From the NCBI RefSeq assembly GCF_025698545.1, contig NC_068577.1:44471250-44535249 (forward strand): a stretch of 64,000 bases of DNA, written 5' to 3'. The notes beneath the pieces were generated by a model that had not been told where the DNA came from, searched no databases, and was given only the letters and a program-made list of their open reading frames with translations. This stretch comes from Gossypium raimondii (taxonomy: Eukaryota; Streptophyta; Magnoliopsida; Malvales; Malvaceae). A program made the position numbers and the translations under genes. Below are positions 20,776-32,894 of the stretch, piece after piece (position 1 is the stretch's first letter; every line of letters begins with the position of its first letter).

Positions 20776-23515
20776 TGTAACACCTCTAACCCGAATCCGT
20801 CGCTGGAACAGAGTTATAGAGCATTACCGGAGTTTACAAATCAAACGATTAGAAATGTCAAACATTTCATATCATGTCAATATTCATATCAAAACTAATC
20901 AAAATCATACATATTGTCCCTATACGAGCCCTTGAGACCCAAAATATGCATTAGAAACAAGTCGAGACTAAATCGGAAACTAAGAGAATTTTTTGGAAAA
21001 CATTAAAAATTTTCAACACTGCAAAGGTCACACGGTCGTGTGACTCACACAGCCAAGAGACACGCCCGTGTCTCAGGCTATGTGGGCATTCGAAGTAGGG
21101 ACATACGACCGCGTCCCAACCCGTGTCTGTGCCCGTGTAACTCACTGACTTGGGCTACATGGCCAAGCCACATGCCTGTGTGTTAGGCCGTGTACCATTC
21201 GAAGTAACCTTACATGCCTGTGTGCCAAGCCGTGTGCTAGGCCGTGTAACAGCCTAACTTGCAACCCTTTAAAAGCTACAGGGGACACAACTGCCCGTGT
21301 GGACCAAAATAGGCCATTTTACAAGCTATATTTCTCACCAAATTTGGCATAAACCTCCACCCAACATTATGCATATAAGAAAGCCACAATAAGGTACCAA
21401 AACCATGCATTTTCTAGCCTTATACAAATGGTATGATCATATACAACCAATATGCCCTTAGGCATCTCAAATGTCAATTTATAAACATGACTAACCATGT
21501 GTTCAATATAACCAATTGATCAACTAACATATATGCATATTTGCACCAAAACTGTAACACCTTAACCCATGCCAATCGCCGAATTAGGGTTACAAATCAT
21601 TTCAAAACATACTAAAATTTTAAACAATCATTTCAACTCTTTAACACCAAAATAAAATAAAAACAAAAATATAAAAGTTTATTTTTATAACATGGCTGAA
21701 AATAATTATTTTATTATCAATACATCATGAGCCAAGTACTAAGGTTACTAATAAGCATTTAAAATCACAACCAAATTCAAATATCTTAGGCATGATTAGC
21801 CAACCTTATTTCAAAATTATATAAGGTTAACATGAGCTTATTCGATCATCACTTATGAATTAATTGGCTCCTTAACAAATTTGTATAATGATATGACTAA
21901 ATCTATTTTACTTAAGTAATATAATCAAATATGCTATTTAACCAAGTCATGATTTAACAACTTTAATAGTTCATATAATTAAAACACAAACATATAATAG
22001 CGAATTTAATGACTACTTAAAGGGGCGAATATACATCTAAATATATATATGATATAAACCTTCTATTACCAACTAAATTTCTTAATTAGTGACTTAATAA
22101 TTTCTAACTCATTGGTAATCAAACTAAGGTCATTTAAAAAAAAACAAGTTCAACATGCACATAATCAATTATTCATGCCATTATCGAATGTATATAATTA
22201 ACTATTTCATTATAATTATTTTAATCACAAAGTTTAAACTAAACATATTTTTTACCTATTTACCAAAACCAACATATATACCATATAAAAAAATATTCAC
22301 ACTATACAAATAATGCACACTTAAAGCAACTAATCCATGCATCCACATTCAACTTAATATAATCATAATTACTTATACTCAATATTTAGTTATCTCACAA
22401 TCAAGACTAATCATAACCCAATACATATATCACTTATACATATGTGCCAATTACTTGATCTAATAATACTCAACTTATCATTATTTGTTATAATACATTT
22501 ATCAAGCATACTTACACCATATGTTTTACTGCCGAAACTCATAAACAAGGCATCACCGAATGCATCTATATATATATTACCTTATAAGTACTGTCCATTT
22601 ACAATTAAATGATGTTTAATATATACTTAAGCCATAATTCAACAAAAACTAAACATAGACAAGAAAATCAAGCCATTATATATATATATATATATATATA
22701 TAGATCATTCAATTCATACCATGTTATTATAAGCCATTAAACAAATATCAAATTTATAATTATCGAAATCTCATTATTCTAACAAACATATACACATACT
22801 ATCATTTAAAACCAACTCCCAATAATTCACAAATTTTACCATGAATTTATCTCAATTTTCAATTTAGCCTCTAATTGATAAATTCATCAAAATTCCTTTA
22901 CAAAAGTTGTTTATCTAATAACAACCATTCATTTTCTAACATCAAACTTCAAAAATCATATATATTCATCAATGGAAAAACCCTAATAGTTTAACAGTTT
23001 CACAAATTAGTCCCCGAAAACATAGAAATCATTAAAAACGGAACAAAAATGCATACCTAATTGGACAAAACAAGATTACCAAAAATGGTTTTCTTCTTTG
23101 AACATTCGGTTGAAGAAAGGAAAAATAAAGATGAATGCTTTATTTTGTTTTATTATTTTAACATACAATTACTAATTTCCAAAATTAACCTTAATAATTA
23201 ATCCAAATTTCAAAATTGTCAAGCCAACATTTTCCACTAACTCATTTATGGTCTAATTACCATATAAGGACTTCCACTTTAAAATTCTATAGCTACTTAA
23301 TACCTTTAGCCTATAGAACCCCACTTTTACACTTTACGCGATTTAGTCCCTTTTTATCAAATTAAACATGTAAACGGTAAAATTTATTAACAAAATTTTT
23401 ATACGGTAATAGAATCATGTTGAAGATCATAAAATAATAATAAAATAAAATTTTCAACTTCGGATTTGTGGTCCCAAAACTACTGTTCCGATTTCACTGA
23501 AAACGAGTTGTTACA
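20776..23515 (-). mobile_element. LTR-like element (TGTAAC...TTACA), probable solo LTR, near-perfect TSD
   Basis: It begins TGTAACACCTCTAACCCG and ends GAGTTGTTACA on the plus strand. Flanks are ACATG (20771-20775) and ACGTG (23516-23520). It lies in the opposite orientation to 5724, 56789 and 59995. A second terminus-like sequence, TGTAACACCTTAACCC, occurs at 21554. The interval 20776-21553 may therefore be the end of one copy and 21554-23515 another copy inserted or recombined into it. CACACGG/CCCGTGT motifs at 21020-21300 are typical of this family. No coding frames. Confidence 0.7.
22680..22701. repeat. (TA)n microsatellite
   Basis: A run of about eleven TA units inside the LTR-like element. 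Confidence 0.85.
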
Positions 23516-23520
23516 ACGTG

Positions 23521-24099
23521 CAAAAACCATTCAAGGACAATAATACAAAGTATATTAATGTAATTCATGAATAGTTTTATTAACCAATCTATTTAAAAAA
23601 TTACAAGTGTACTTAGAAAAAAAATATTATACTTAGGGTAGATTCAACATCCAATTCGTCCAAAACATCTAATAATATAAGGAGATTCATAATATATATA
23701 CCTAACTTTCTTTGAATACCCATTTTGTACATTTTGGTGGAACAACTTAAACATACATCACACATTCAAAACTTCTAAAATGCGTTTTATTTGGCTCCTG
23801 ACCAAAAGCCAATTGTAATAAGGAGTATTTATCACAATTTATTGGTATAACGCATACAAGTGTCGATTCATGTAAAATATTATATCCCTTTACATATATA
23901 CAAAAAGTTTCATTCTCAAAAGAAATGGTTTAGCTACTAATTGGAGACATTTACTTTATAAATTATGCTAAACCATTTTATATGTATAAATAGTAGGATT
24001 TTACTATTGTTACTTGCACTGACAATCTAACAATCAATAATCATTGAAAGCCTAAGAAATAAACTTACAAGCATTAGCAAGAATTACCTCGATTTCATA
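23521..24099. other. AT-rich sequence without recognised features
   Basis: No gene or repeat recognised. It separates the LTR-like element from the LINE ORF1 relic. Confidence 0.4.
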
Positions 24100-26134
24100 A
24101 TCTAAAAATTTTGTTCTAAACAATCATTAAACAAGTAATCTCGCACACAAATTTGCCAAAAGGAATTTCCACTTGGGTGATAATAAGCACGGCCATAGAA
24201 CCATAGCTTCCGAAAGATAGACTCGTGAGCTACTTGCAGGTTTAAATCTCCCCCCACGCCCACGAATAGATTTAATAGTTGATTTTTCATTATGCCCACT
24301 TCCTTTTCTATTATCAACACTATGAGTTCTAGAAAGACTTGAAGAATTCCCACATGTCATTGAACCTCCTTTCCCCATTTTAGCTTTCGAAATGCTATCC
24401 AAATCCTCTTTAAAATTAACCACTGTATGTCGTTTGGGATCAAGACCATTAGAACTTGAAGTAACCATGTCCCCAAGTTGGCCTTCAAAAATGGGATTGA
24501 CACAGAGGGAGTTTGTGATATTTTTAGTGGTACAAATAGGAGCATTTGGGATTTTTTTCCACCAAGCCCGCAACCTCATAGGAGCCCAAATCCAAGGGAG
24601 GGGGAACCTGACCCAACTAGTGCTGAGATCCACTAATCTCCAGCTGATGGCCCGCTGCCTATAAAAGCCCAGACCCGCAGAGGACAGGCTTGGTAGCTAC
24701 TGTGCTTTAGCGCCAGCCCGCACCATTTCTTCTACCTGCGCCGCAACCCGCGTCGTTTCCCCAACCCTTGTCACAAGCTGGCCCAAAACCCCATTTCCTT
24801 GCCTAACGCCAAACCCCTCCAACGACCCAGCTTTACTCCTTATCCCAACGCTCTCCCCTTGGCCCACTAGATCCCCTCCGAAATTCCCCCAGCCATCGAT
24901 CCATTACCATCCAACGGTTCATTACCTTTAGAGTTTTTAAGTGACTCTTTTTTATTAACCCTAAATTTACCAAATCCCAAAACTAAATCCCCTAAATCTG
25001 CCATTTGAGTCTCCTTTTCCAGAGAAGACAAAGCTCCAAATCTGGAGCCTTCCAAATTTTCCCCCTAATTTTCGCTTTAGACCCCCGATTTCCATCCGAT
25101 TTGCGTCAAGACTTGCGTTCAACCACCATCCAAGGACCAAAAGCTTCATCCATGGCCACCGACCCTCCTCCCATCTACATTGGAGTTATGTTGTTAGTCA
25201 TCGATTTTATAGAAGTTTCCCCGCCGTCATCGCTGCTCCGATCTGTCATAGAGGAAAGACATGAAGTTTTAAAGTGGCCATATTTTCTGCAGGAAAAACA
25301 TACCACGGGTGAAGGTTCAAACTCCACTCGTTGTAAACGCCCATTGACCCAAACCTGTGAGGTTAGAGACTTCTCAAGATCCACTACCATACGGGCGAAC
25401 TAACCCCTCTCACCACTGTCAGTGCTTGTGTTTAGTTTTACAACTTTTCCAGCTAAACTCCCGATTGCTTCTAATATTTTCTTTTGGTACAGGAACCCCG
25501 GCAGACCTGGAAAGCGAATCCAGGCTAAGATCCCGTTTGGAAAAGGTCTCGATGGGTCGAAGTCCACAATCCATGGCTGAACAGTGAGGTAGTGTCCAAA
25601 TACTGTCCAGGGGCCACGAGTCAACGCCATTTCATAATCCCCCATGCTTTGAAACCTAACTAGATAATACCCATTAGCCACATCCATTAAACGGAAGGGT
25701 TGTGAAGGTTTCCAGAGATTGAGAATACATTTGTGAAGAGCCCCATAGCCTATATTACGCCCTAATAGCTTAACCACCATCGTAGACTCCATATCCCTAA
25801 CCATAATCTTTTTAATCCGATCCCAAAAATCTATGCCAGGAATTCCATTGGTGACTGATCTGAGGATCAATATTAGTAGCAGCACCTAGAGAACCAGAAC
25901 CCGACTCACCCAAAAGTTTATCCTTCCAGGTGATTACGCTCACCGGAGTCGAGTCAACCGCCATATTCTCCATTGGACCTTCACCTCCTTCCTTAAATCG
26001 AACATTTTTGGTGATACGATCTTCGATAATGCCTTCACTATCTTCAGTCTGAACATCAGACAAGGATTCAATGTTGTTCATGTTCACTAGAGAGGAAGTG
26101 CCTTCGATGTTTTTAAACGTACGTACACACACAC
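24100..26134 (-). pseudogene. LINE ORF1 (gag-like; DUF4283 + CCHC zinc knuckle), frameshifted
   Basis: The order on the minus strand is: an N-terminal acidic region (26134-25850) with VSVITWKDKLLG; a DUF4283 domain (25885-25400) with GRNIGYGALHKCILNLW, YYLVRF, ALTRGPWTVFGHYLTVQPW and AWIRFPGLP; a CCHC zinc knuckle (25390-25175) with CFSCRKYGHFKTSC; and a basic tail ending GGRFKPASSSRVYLSEAM (to about 24130). Frame shifts occur near 25850 and 25398 and again in the tail. ORF1 proteins bind LINE RNA. The endonuclease/RT ORF2 expected at lower coordinates is missing, so this is the 5' half of an element. Confidence 0.85.
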
Positions 26135-26917
26135 ACAAAAAAAAAAGTCAAATTGCATTTTTTTTAAATGGTCTAATAGCATACTTTGAGTTACTGTAGT
26201 TTCTTTCCTATTCCATGCTTACGGTTTTAACTTTATTCAATTCGTTCCATGTAAAACACCAACTTAAATATTATATTAAAAGAAAACACTTTATTTTAAA
26301 TTTTAAAAAATTTCCTTAATAAATTTACAAAACACTCGAACGGTGTTAAATAAAAAAATTGATTTTTAATTATTCCTTCCCACATTCTCTCCACTGCTTT
26401 TCTTCTTCATGCTGAAGCATGGCCAAGATTCCACGAATGCAATAATCTCCATTGTTGTTCAACATCCCTCCCTCCCAAACTCAAATTCCATCAAATCCAA
26501 CTGCTTTTCCTCTAAACAATCCCCACTCCCAAGTTCGTCAAAACTCAGCATTCAATTTTTCAACCAAGAAATCATCCAATTTTAGCTTTGTTTAAACTAC
26601 ATCATGGCAAATCCAAGCTTTCATGTGATTGGTCGAATTTTGATGGCTTTCTTCTCAACCAGTGATGAATGGGTCTATAGATTTAAACGTATTTTCCATG
26701 GAAAATGATATGGGTTCTACATTTGCTGGAAATGAAAAAGAGAAGATAAAAATGATTTTTGGTTTGATGAAGAAGATGGTTTGTGAAGAGAGAATAAAAA
26801 ATTTAATTTATATTAATTCTATGCGCCTGTGGCATGCTTTCACTGGCTCCACATGTTGATCGGTTTTTTTTAACGGTGTTAACTTAATTGGGTTGAATCA
26901 ATAGACAAAAGTAATAC
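26135..26917. other. LINE leader and unassigned sequence
   Basis: A short (AC)n run at about 26125-26140 adjoins the ORF1 start. Beyond it no gene is supported. The 65-codon frame at 26662-26859 has no recognisable domain. Confidence 0.4.
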
Positions 26918-28436
26918 TAGGTAAACTATAAAAATAATCACTTTTGTTTGCTTCAGGTTACATTTTAGTCACTCATGTTTGAAATGTTATGGTTTAGTTA
27001 TTTATGTTATTGTGTTGTAATATTTTTGTCACCAAGCCATTAATTTTCGTTAACGATATAATGATGAAGTTGATGTAGCACATTAAATCATCATTTTAAA
27101 TGAAAATTTTAGGTTAAATTATAAAATTGGCTTCTATATTTTTTATTTTGAGCAATTTAATTCTTTTCTTTTATGTTCTTTTAATTTTCTCTTTTTTTCT
27201 TTTAATTTTCATTTTTTCTACTTCTCCCTCTGTTTTCTTCCTTTTCTATTTCTTTTAATGTAGTTTTTTAATATTTTTATTTGTTAAAATTAATCTCTAT
27301 ACTTTTATTTTTTCTTGAACAATTTAGTTTTAATCTTTATTTCTTTATTTGTTAAAGCAAATTATCTTTGATTACAAACTCTATTACAAACTCGTGTGTA
27401 AACCCAAAGATCGTTTTTATCATTGCAAGATGAATAAAATCGATCTTATTGCATTAATCAATACCAATTCTTCTTCAATATATAATAGAACACCAAGCTA
27501 AATTCTACCAAAGACATTAATTTGTTTACCAAATTGGTGCCAAAAACTAGAAATCAAGTTAACTCTAATGGGATCAGAAGGGTTAACTAGTATTATGAGA
27601 ATTTTGATTGAAATATCAGGTCCAAGCAATTCTATAAAATTACCATAATAATTCATTTTTAGATCCTTTGGATAGCATCAACAATAAGTGTAAAATATTA
27701 AAACCCCAATTCACAACTGTTCACAATAAGCAAAAAAGATTAAAAAATTCTTTATTTTGGGTTTTCATTGAAGAGCAATACAAAATTGTTAACCTAAGTT
27801 GAAAATATATTAAAACTAATCAAAAGGAAGATTAAGCAGAAGCATACAAGAAATACCCAATACCAAAATAAAAGTATAGAGACTAGTTTTAACAAACGGA
27901 AAATATAGAAAAACTATGTTAAAAGAAAGCAGAGAAGGAGGAAAATAGATGGAGAAAGCAGAAGAGAATGAAAAAAAAAGAAAAAAAAGAAAAGTTAAAA
28001 ATTTTGTATTGATCTTCAACGAAAACCTAGAATAAATTTTTTTAATTTTTTCTTGATTATAGACAATTGTGAATAAAAATAAAAGGAAAAAATAAATTGT
28101 TCAAAAAATAAAAGTATAGAGACTAATTTTAATAAATGAAAAACATAAAAAACTATGTTAAAAAATAGAAAAGGGAAAAACATAAAAGAAAAAATAAAAT
28201 TGCTCAAAACGAAAAAATATAGGAATCAATGGTATAATTTAACCTAAAATTTTCATTTAAAATGATGATTTAATATGCCACGTCACCTTCTTTATTATCT
28301 TTTAACGGCAATTAACTGCTCAATGACTAAAATGTTACAACACGATATCGTAAGTGACTAAAATGTAACATTTTAAACATAAATGACTAAAATGTAACCT
28401 GAGATAAACAAAAGTGACTATTTTAGTATTTACCCT
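26918..28436. mobile_element. Long fold-back MITE related to 15350-16106, with internal extra sequence
   Basis: The left end GGTAAACTATAAAAATAATC and the right end, complement of GGGTAAATACTAAAATAGTC, carry the same TTTTAGTCACTT(A/C)TG phrases as 15350-16106. The element is twice as long because of about 700 bp in the middle (27330-28000), possibly another insertion. No clear target duplication was found. Its right end is only about 200 bp upstream of the DUF212 gene start. Confidence 0.65.
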
Positions 28437-28557
28437 AAAATTAAGGTACCAATATATGAAAAAAAATATTTAAGTACCAATATGAAAAATGGGTATAGTT
28501 TAGGGGTTAAATTTTGAATAAAGCCTACAATAAAATTAGGATTTAAATAAAAAATCT

Positions 28558-28565
28558 TATAAATA
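28558..28565 (+). promoter_or_regulatory. TATA box candidate of the DUF212 gene
   Basis: TTATAAATA lies about 80 bases before the start codon in an AT-rich leader; position-based call. Confidence 0.4.
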
Positions 28566-28643
28566 AAAAATTTTATTTACAGCAAAAACCGGTTTTAACG
28601 TCTTTTTCTCTGTTTCGATCTCTTACGCAATCGCTGGGTTTCA

Positions 28644-30418
28644 ATGGAGGAAGTAATGACGGTCGGTGATGCCTCGGCGAGGTTCCGATCAATCTCATCC
28701 ACATCGTCCATTATCCCTTCCAACGTCCCCCTCCTCTCCGCTTTCTTTGCCTTCGCGCTTGCTCAATTCCTCAAGCTCTTCACTACTTGGTATTTTTCAT
28801 TTTTTTTCATTTAATCACTTAGAAAGTGAGGTAAAATAAGAAAATAGAAGGAACCCATATCTTAGGAACATGTTTCAATTGGAAATTTTCATTTGTTTTT
28901 GTCTTGGTTGTTGAGTGGATTGAAATGGGTAGCTTTTCGTTTGCAGAATAATTAATGGTTTGAAGGTTTTGATATTATTTTAATATTTTAAAGCTTTTTT
29001 CTTTTTTTACTTTTAGGTAAATGAAATGAGTGAAAATGTTTATTATAATTGATTATAAATGCCGTGGAATTTTTAATCATTGAATCATTAGTGATGCTTG
29101 AAGTAGAATTAATATTTCTCTTGATGTTTGTTTATTGTTTTTATGGTTGTGATGACATGTAGTTCAAGCAAAAGGTGTGATCTACTCGCTTGCTATTGTT
29201 GTTTTCGTATCCGTGTGCGTGTTCTTTCTCAGTGTTTCAGTATATCCTTTTAGACATGCAGGTACAAGGAGAAGAGATGGGACTCTAGAAGGTTGGTTGC
29301 TTCGGGTGGAATGCCGTCATCACATTCAGCTACCGTGACTGCTCTTGCTGCTGCGATTGGATTGCAAGAAGGGCTTGGAGGATCAGCATTTGCCATTGCG
29401 CTTGTTTTGGCATGCGTTGTATGTACTCCCTATGTTTAGTATATTACCATTCTGGTTTCTTTGATTAACATTTTGGGTTTCTTGGCAGGTAATGTACGAT
29501 GCTAGCGGTGTAAGACTTCATGCTGGTCGCCAGGCTGAAGTAAGAATTTTTTCTGTTAATCACCATACTCTATTCTTTTGATTATGGATTTCACCTCATT
29601 ATTCTCAGGCAATCTGCCCAAGTTTGGGGGATAACTCTTGGATAAAAACCCTTTACGTTTTGTACAAATTCTATGAAAAAAGATACGATTCTTGCAATAA
29701 TACATGTGTATATATATATTTATCCATGAATGAATTTCTAATATGATTATTCCTCTTTATCGTGTCATCATAACTTAGAAGTTCTTTGGTTCCTACTCAT
29801 TTCCATGTAATCTGTTATGACTGCAGCTAGCTAAGCTGATTTGTTTGATAGTGCTTTTTATTTGTACCTGCTGACAATTGTCAGTATCATATTGTTTTCA
29901 ATAAATGAATTAATCATTTATATTATGCAGTTACTCAACCAAATTGTATGCGAGCTACCTCCTGAGCATCCTGTCTCCAGTGTCAGACCGTTACGAGATT
30001 CACTTGGTCATACGCCACTTCAGGTATGAAGCTAGCAAGAGCAGAAATTGAACATGGAATGTTGGATGCATGAATTAGAAATAGGCCTAGTGAAAAACAT
30101 TGAGCAATGGTAAACCATTTTGTAGAAGCAATCGCCCTAATTATCTAAGATGCCAACTTGTTATATGCTTAGTATGGAGTAACAACCGGGGATGAAACCT
30201 TTTAATTATGGATGTCCTCATACTGAAACTGCTTAAATAAGTTTTTAAGTTTTTCAAACACGATTAAAAATGGTTTCGGTCATCACTATTATTGCATTCT
30301 CAAAAGAGTTTAATGGTGCCTTGCTTTTCACTTTGTTCTTACTTTGTTTTTGGTTCAGGTTCTTGCTGGGTCTATATTGGGTTGTATTGTAGCATTCCTC
30401 ATGAGAACCTCCAGTTAG
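28644..30418 (+). CDS. Acid phosphatase/vanadium-dependent haloperoxidase-related protein (DUF212), 5 exons
   Basis: Exons 28644-28789, 29262-29418, 29489-29539, 29931-30023 and 30359-30418 join in phase to 168 residues, usual for the family. The N-terminus MEEVMTVGDASARF is followed by a membrane segment (about 30-49, LLSAFFAFALAQFLKLF). Then come KRWDSRRLVASGGMPSSHSA (Ser-Ser-His at 68-70 resembles the PAP2 phosphatase motif), a second membrane segment (FAIALVLACVVMYDASGVR), RLHAGRQAE, and a C-terminal segment (VLAGSILGCIVAFLMRTSS). The family is related to PAP2 phosphatases but enzymatic activity is unproven. It is likely a small plastid or endomembrane protein. No defects are seen. Confidence 0.93.
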
Positions 30419-31001
30419 GATGAGATGTGTAACCTTGTCGATTGTAAACAGAACCAATATGACAATTACGGTGCAAGTGAAGAAGCAGACCGTTGATGAC
30501 TTGGTACTTTGAACCCAGTGAAGTTCTAGTATTATAACTGCTTGGGGTCTTTGCCTTGTGACTGAAGTCATTGTAAATTATAACATACTTGATAGATTCT
30601 CACATGTCTAGTGTTTGATTTTTCGGCACTTATGAAATTCTTTTACTCTTCTCCAATCCCATCCTTCATCCGTGATTCATACCCCTACTTAAATTGCATT
30701 CAGATGGTAAAAAATGTTATCACAATCAATTTAAAAAAAATGAAATTAGTATATTAATAAATGTCCAAGGAGAATGATGATTTATGTTTTTGTGATTGGG
30801 TTGATTGTTAGATGCGTATGAATACATGAAGTTGTTTAATTGAGATCCAAATTCAATCAGTCTTTAAGCATTATAATCATTATACATTAGTGGATTAGCA
30901 CTAGTATTTGCAACATGGCTTGTGTGTGTGAGGTGAAGGCCTCGATTTCCCCCCCGGCCATTAATTTACTGATGTTCTTTTGGCCACAAAAAAAAAAAAA
31001 C
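30419..31001. other. 3' UTRs and spacer between convergent genes
   Basis: The DUF212 gene and the GDSL gene converge here, 583 bp apart. No other gene is supported. The 105-codon minus-strand frame at 30254-30571 runs antisense over the last DUF212 exon and is not a gene. Confidence 0.5.
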
Positions 31002-32641
31002 TTAAGAAGCAATTAATTGCCGAACATTCATGGGAACACAGTACTCGGAAGGGCCATCGAAAACGGTATCCGCAACAATGCGAGACATTGCCTCAGTTGG
31101 ATGGTATAAATCCCAGAAAACATGATCTGCCCTGTTGGGACAGTAGCTTGAAAATGGCAAACAAGGGATTTTTGCTCTCAGTTCCCCAAGGCCACAACAG
31201 GCTGCTCGTACCTCTTTAAACCCTGTCAATTTCCAACTATTAAGACCCCCAATGAAAAAATGAATAATAATAAGAAGGTGGTGATGTATTTGTACCGTGA
31301 GCCGATGGATCTCGGATGACTTTTTGCATGATACCATACAAATCGAGGAAGGCGTAGTTTAGGCCTGGAAGTTCTGATTTCAGCCCCTTTAATACTTCTT
31401 TAAGCCCTTCATTGTACTTAACTACCCACATGTTTACTTCTTCATTGCATTCATGGGTGCTGTGCTTGGCTCTTTGTGCTGGTACGCACCCTATTGCTCC
31501 AACACCTGACACCAAAATTTTACGCACTCCGAATCCGTATAATTTCTGCCCACACATTGATGTTTTAAGTTGGAGTAGTTAGATCTAGATCAAACCTTCC
31601 GAGAGTCGAATAATGGATTAAAGAGTTACCTTGATTTCTGCTTTCAGGTTGATAACCATTAAATTCACAAGATGTTCCGGGGTGTCCTTTTCATCTTCGG
31701 ATTCAAAGTAATTCAAGATATCATTGCTACCAATAACAATGGCGAAAAGAGACTTGGAAAAATGTTTTTCTAAACCATCAGTTCCCATCTTCTGCAGCAT
31801 GACTTTATGCACTGATAAGAAGTTGTTCACTTGATCCGAAAGAGGTATGGATTGCCCCTACAAAACCAGATGAAATGGTATAATTGGAGAGATTTGAAGG
31901 TCATATGTTCGATATAAGCTTACTATATACTTACGAGAACTTGACTGGAAGTATTCAAGATTCCGGAACCACCGGAGGCGAAGCTAACACCGTTCATGTA
32001 TGATGCATGCGTGTTACTTGACAAAGAAAGATATGCTGGTGAACTTGACAACCCTAATTTTTCAGCTGCCCAAGATTGTCACGTAGGATTAAAATGTTAA
32101 TTCCATTAGTATTAATGTGAAAATTGTTAAGTAGTTGTGAACCTAGAAATAAAGATACATAAATAAGCAACGAATGGATAATATTTTACATACTTTTTTT
32201 TATGTATATAATGATTGCGGAGATGTGGTTAAAGTTTTACCTTCCCATTATAAGAGAAAGGATTTTTATCCGTAAAAATATTTAGGACGAAATTATGCCA
32301 TCGGAAAAAGGTATATGATGCGAAAATGTGAATTTACCTAAACATTGAAACTTCTATATGTGATACCTACCCAGAAAATCTGCTGCATTCTTGCCATTAG
32401 AATATCTTCCGGTCGCTTTCTTGGTCGGAAAATCAACGCCGTTGTGAGGAAAATTAGCCTTGGCAATGGAAAAGAAAAGGTGGTTGTTGTTTCCAACATC
32501 AACTTGGGAGTCCCCGAAAACAAATAACGCCGGCACCATTTGAGCTTCCGACAGCTTCAAACTCCAACCAAACACGCAGATGAGGAAGAAGAACATGATG
32601 TTCCTCCCCACCAAAACTCTTCTGCTATCCATTGATTTCAT
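31002..32641 (-). CDS. GDSL esterase/lipase, secreted, 5 exons
   Basis: Exons (minus) 32641-32371, 32065-31935, 31857-31630, 31545-31296 and 31222-31002 join in phase to 366 residues, normal for plant SGNH/GDSL lipases. A signal peptide (about 1-33, hydrophobic IMFFFLICVFGWSL) directs secretion. Catalytic blocks are I FVFGDSQVDVGNNN (Ser45; Gln replaces the usual Leu after it), II NGVSFASGGSGIL (Gly122, oxyanion), III VIGSNDI (Asn179) and V DLYHPT (Asp331, His334). All key residues are present, so it is probably active on lipid, cutin or ester substrates of the wall. The substrate cannot be told. Start: first ATG; a second lies at residue 4. Confidence 0.94.
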
Positions 32642-32689
32642 TAGGGCTCAAAAGGGAAAGGAAAGGAAGAAGAAGAGTTAAGGTGGGGA

Positions 32690-32696
32690 TATATAC
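32690..32696 (-). promoter_or_regulatory. TATA box candidate of the GDSL gene
   Basis: TATATAT on the minus strand lies about 50 bases upstream of the start codon; a purine/pyrimidine-biased leader follows. Confidence 0.55.
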
Positions 32697-32894
32697 TGTA
32701 AATGCATAATTTGACGTGATTTTATAGAAATGTAAGGAGGTTCCGCACCTTTTTTTAGCATTTGAAACGGTTAAGAATTATAATTAGAATTTTATTATTT
32801 TATTAACTGTTTCATTCGTTTTAATTTTTTTTCATTGAGCAAGTCAAATTCATGTAATTCGAAGAACTATATAATATATCTCAAAATTTAATTT

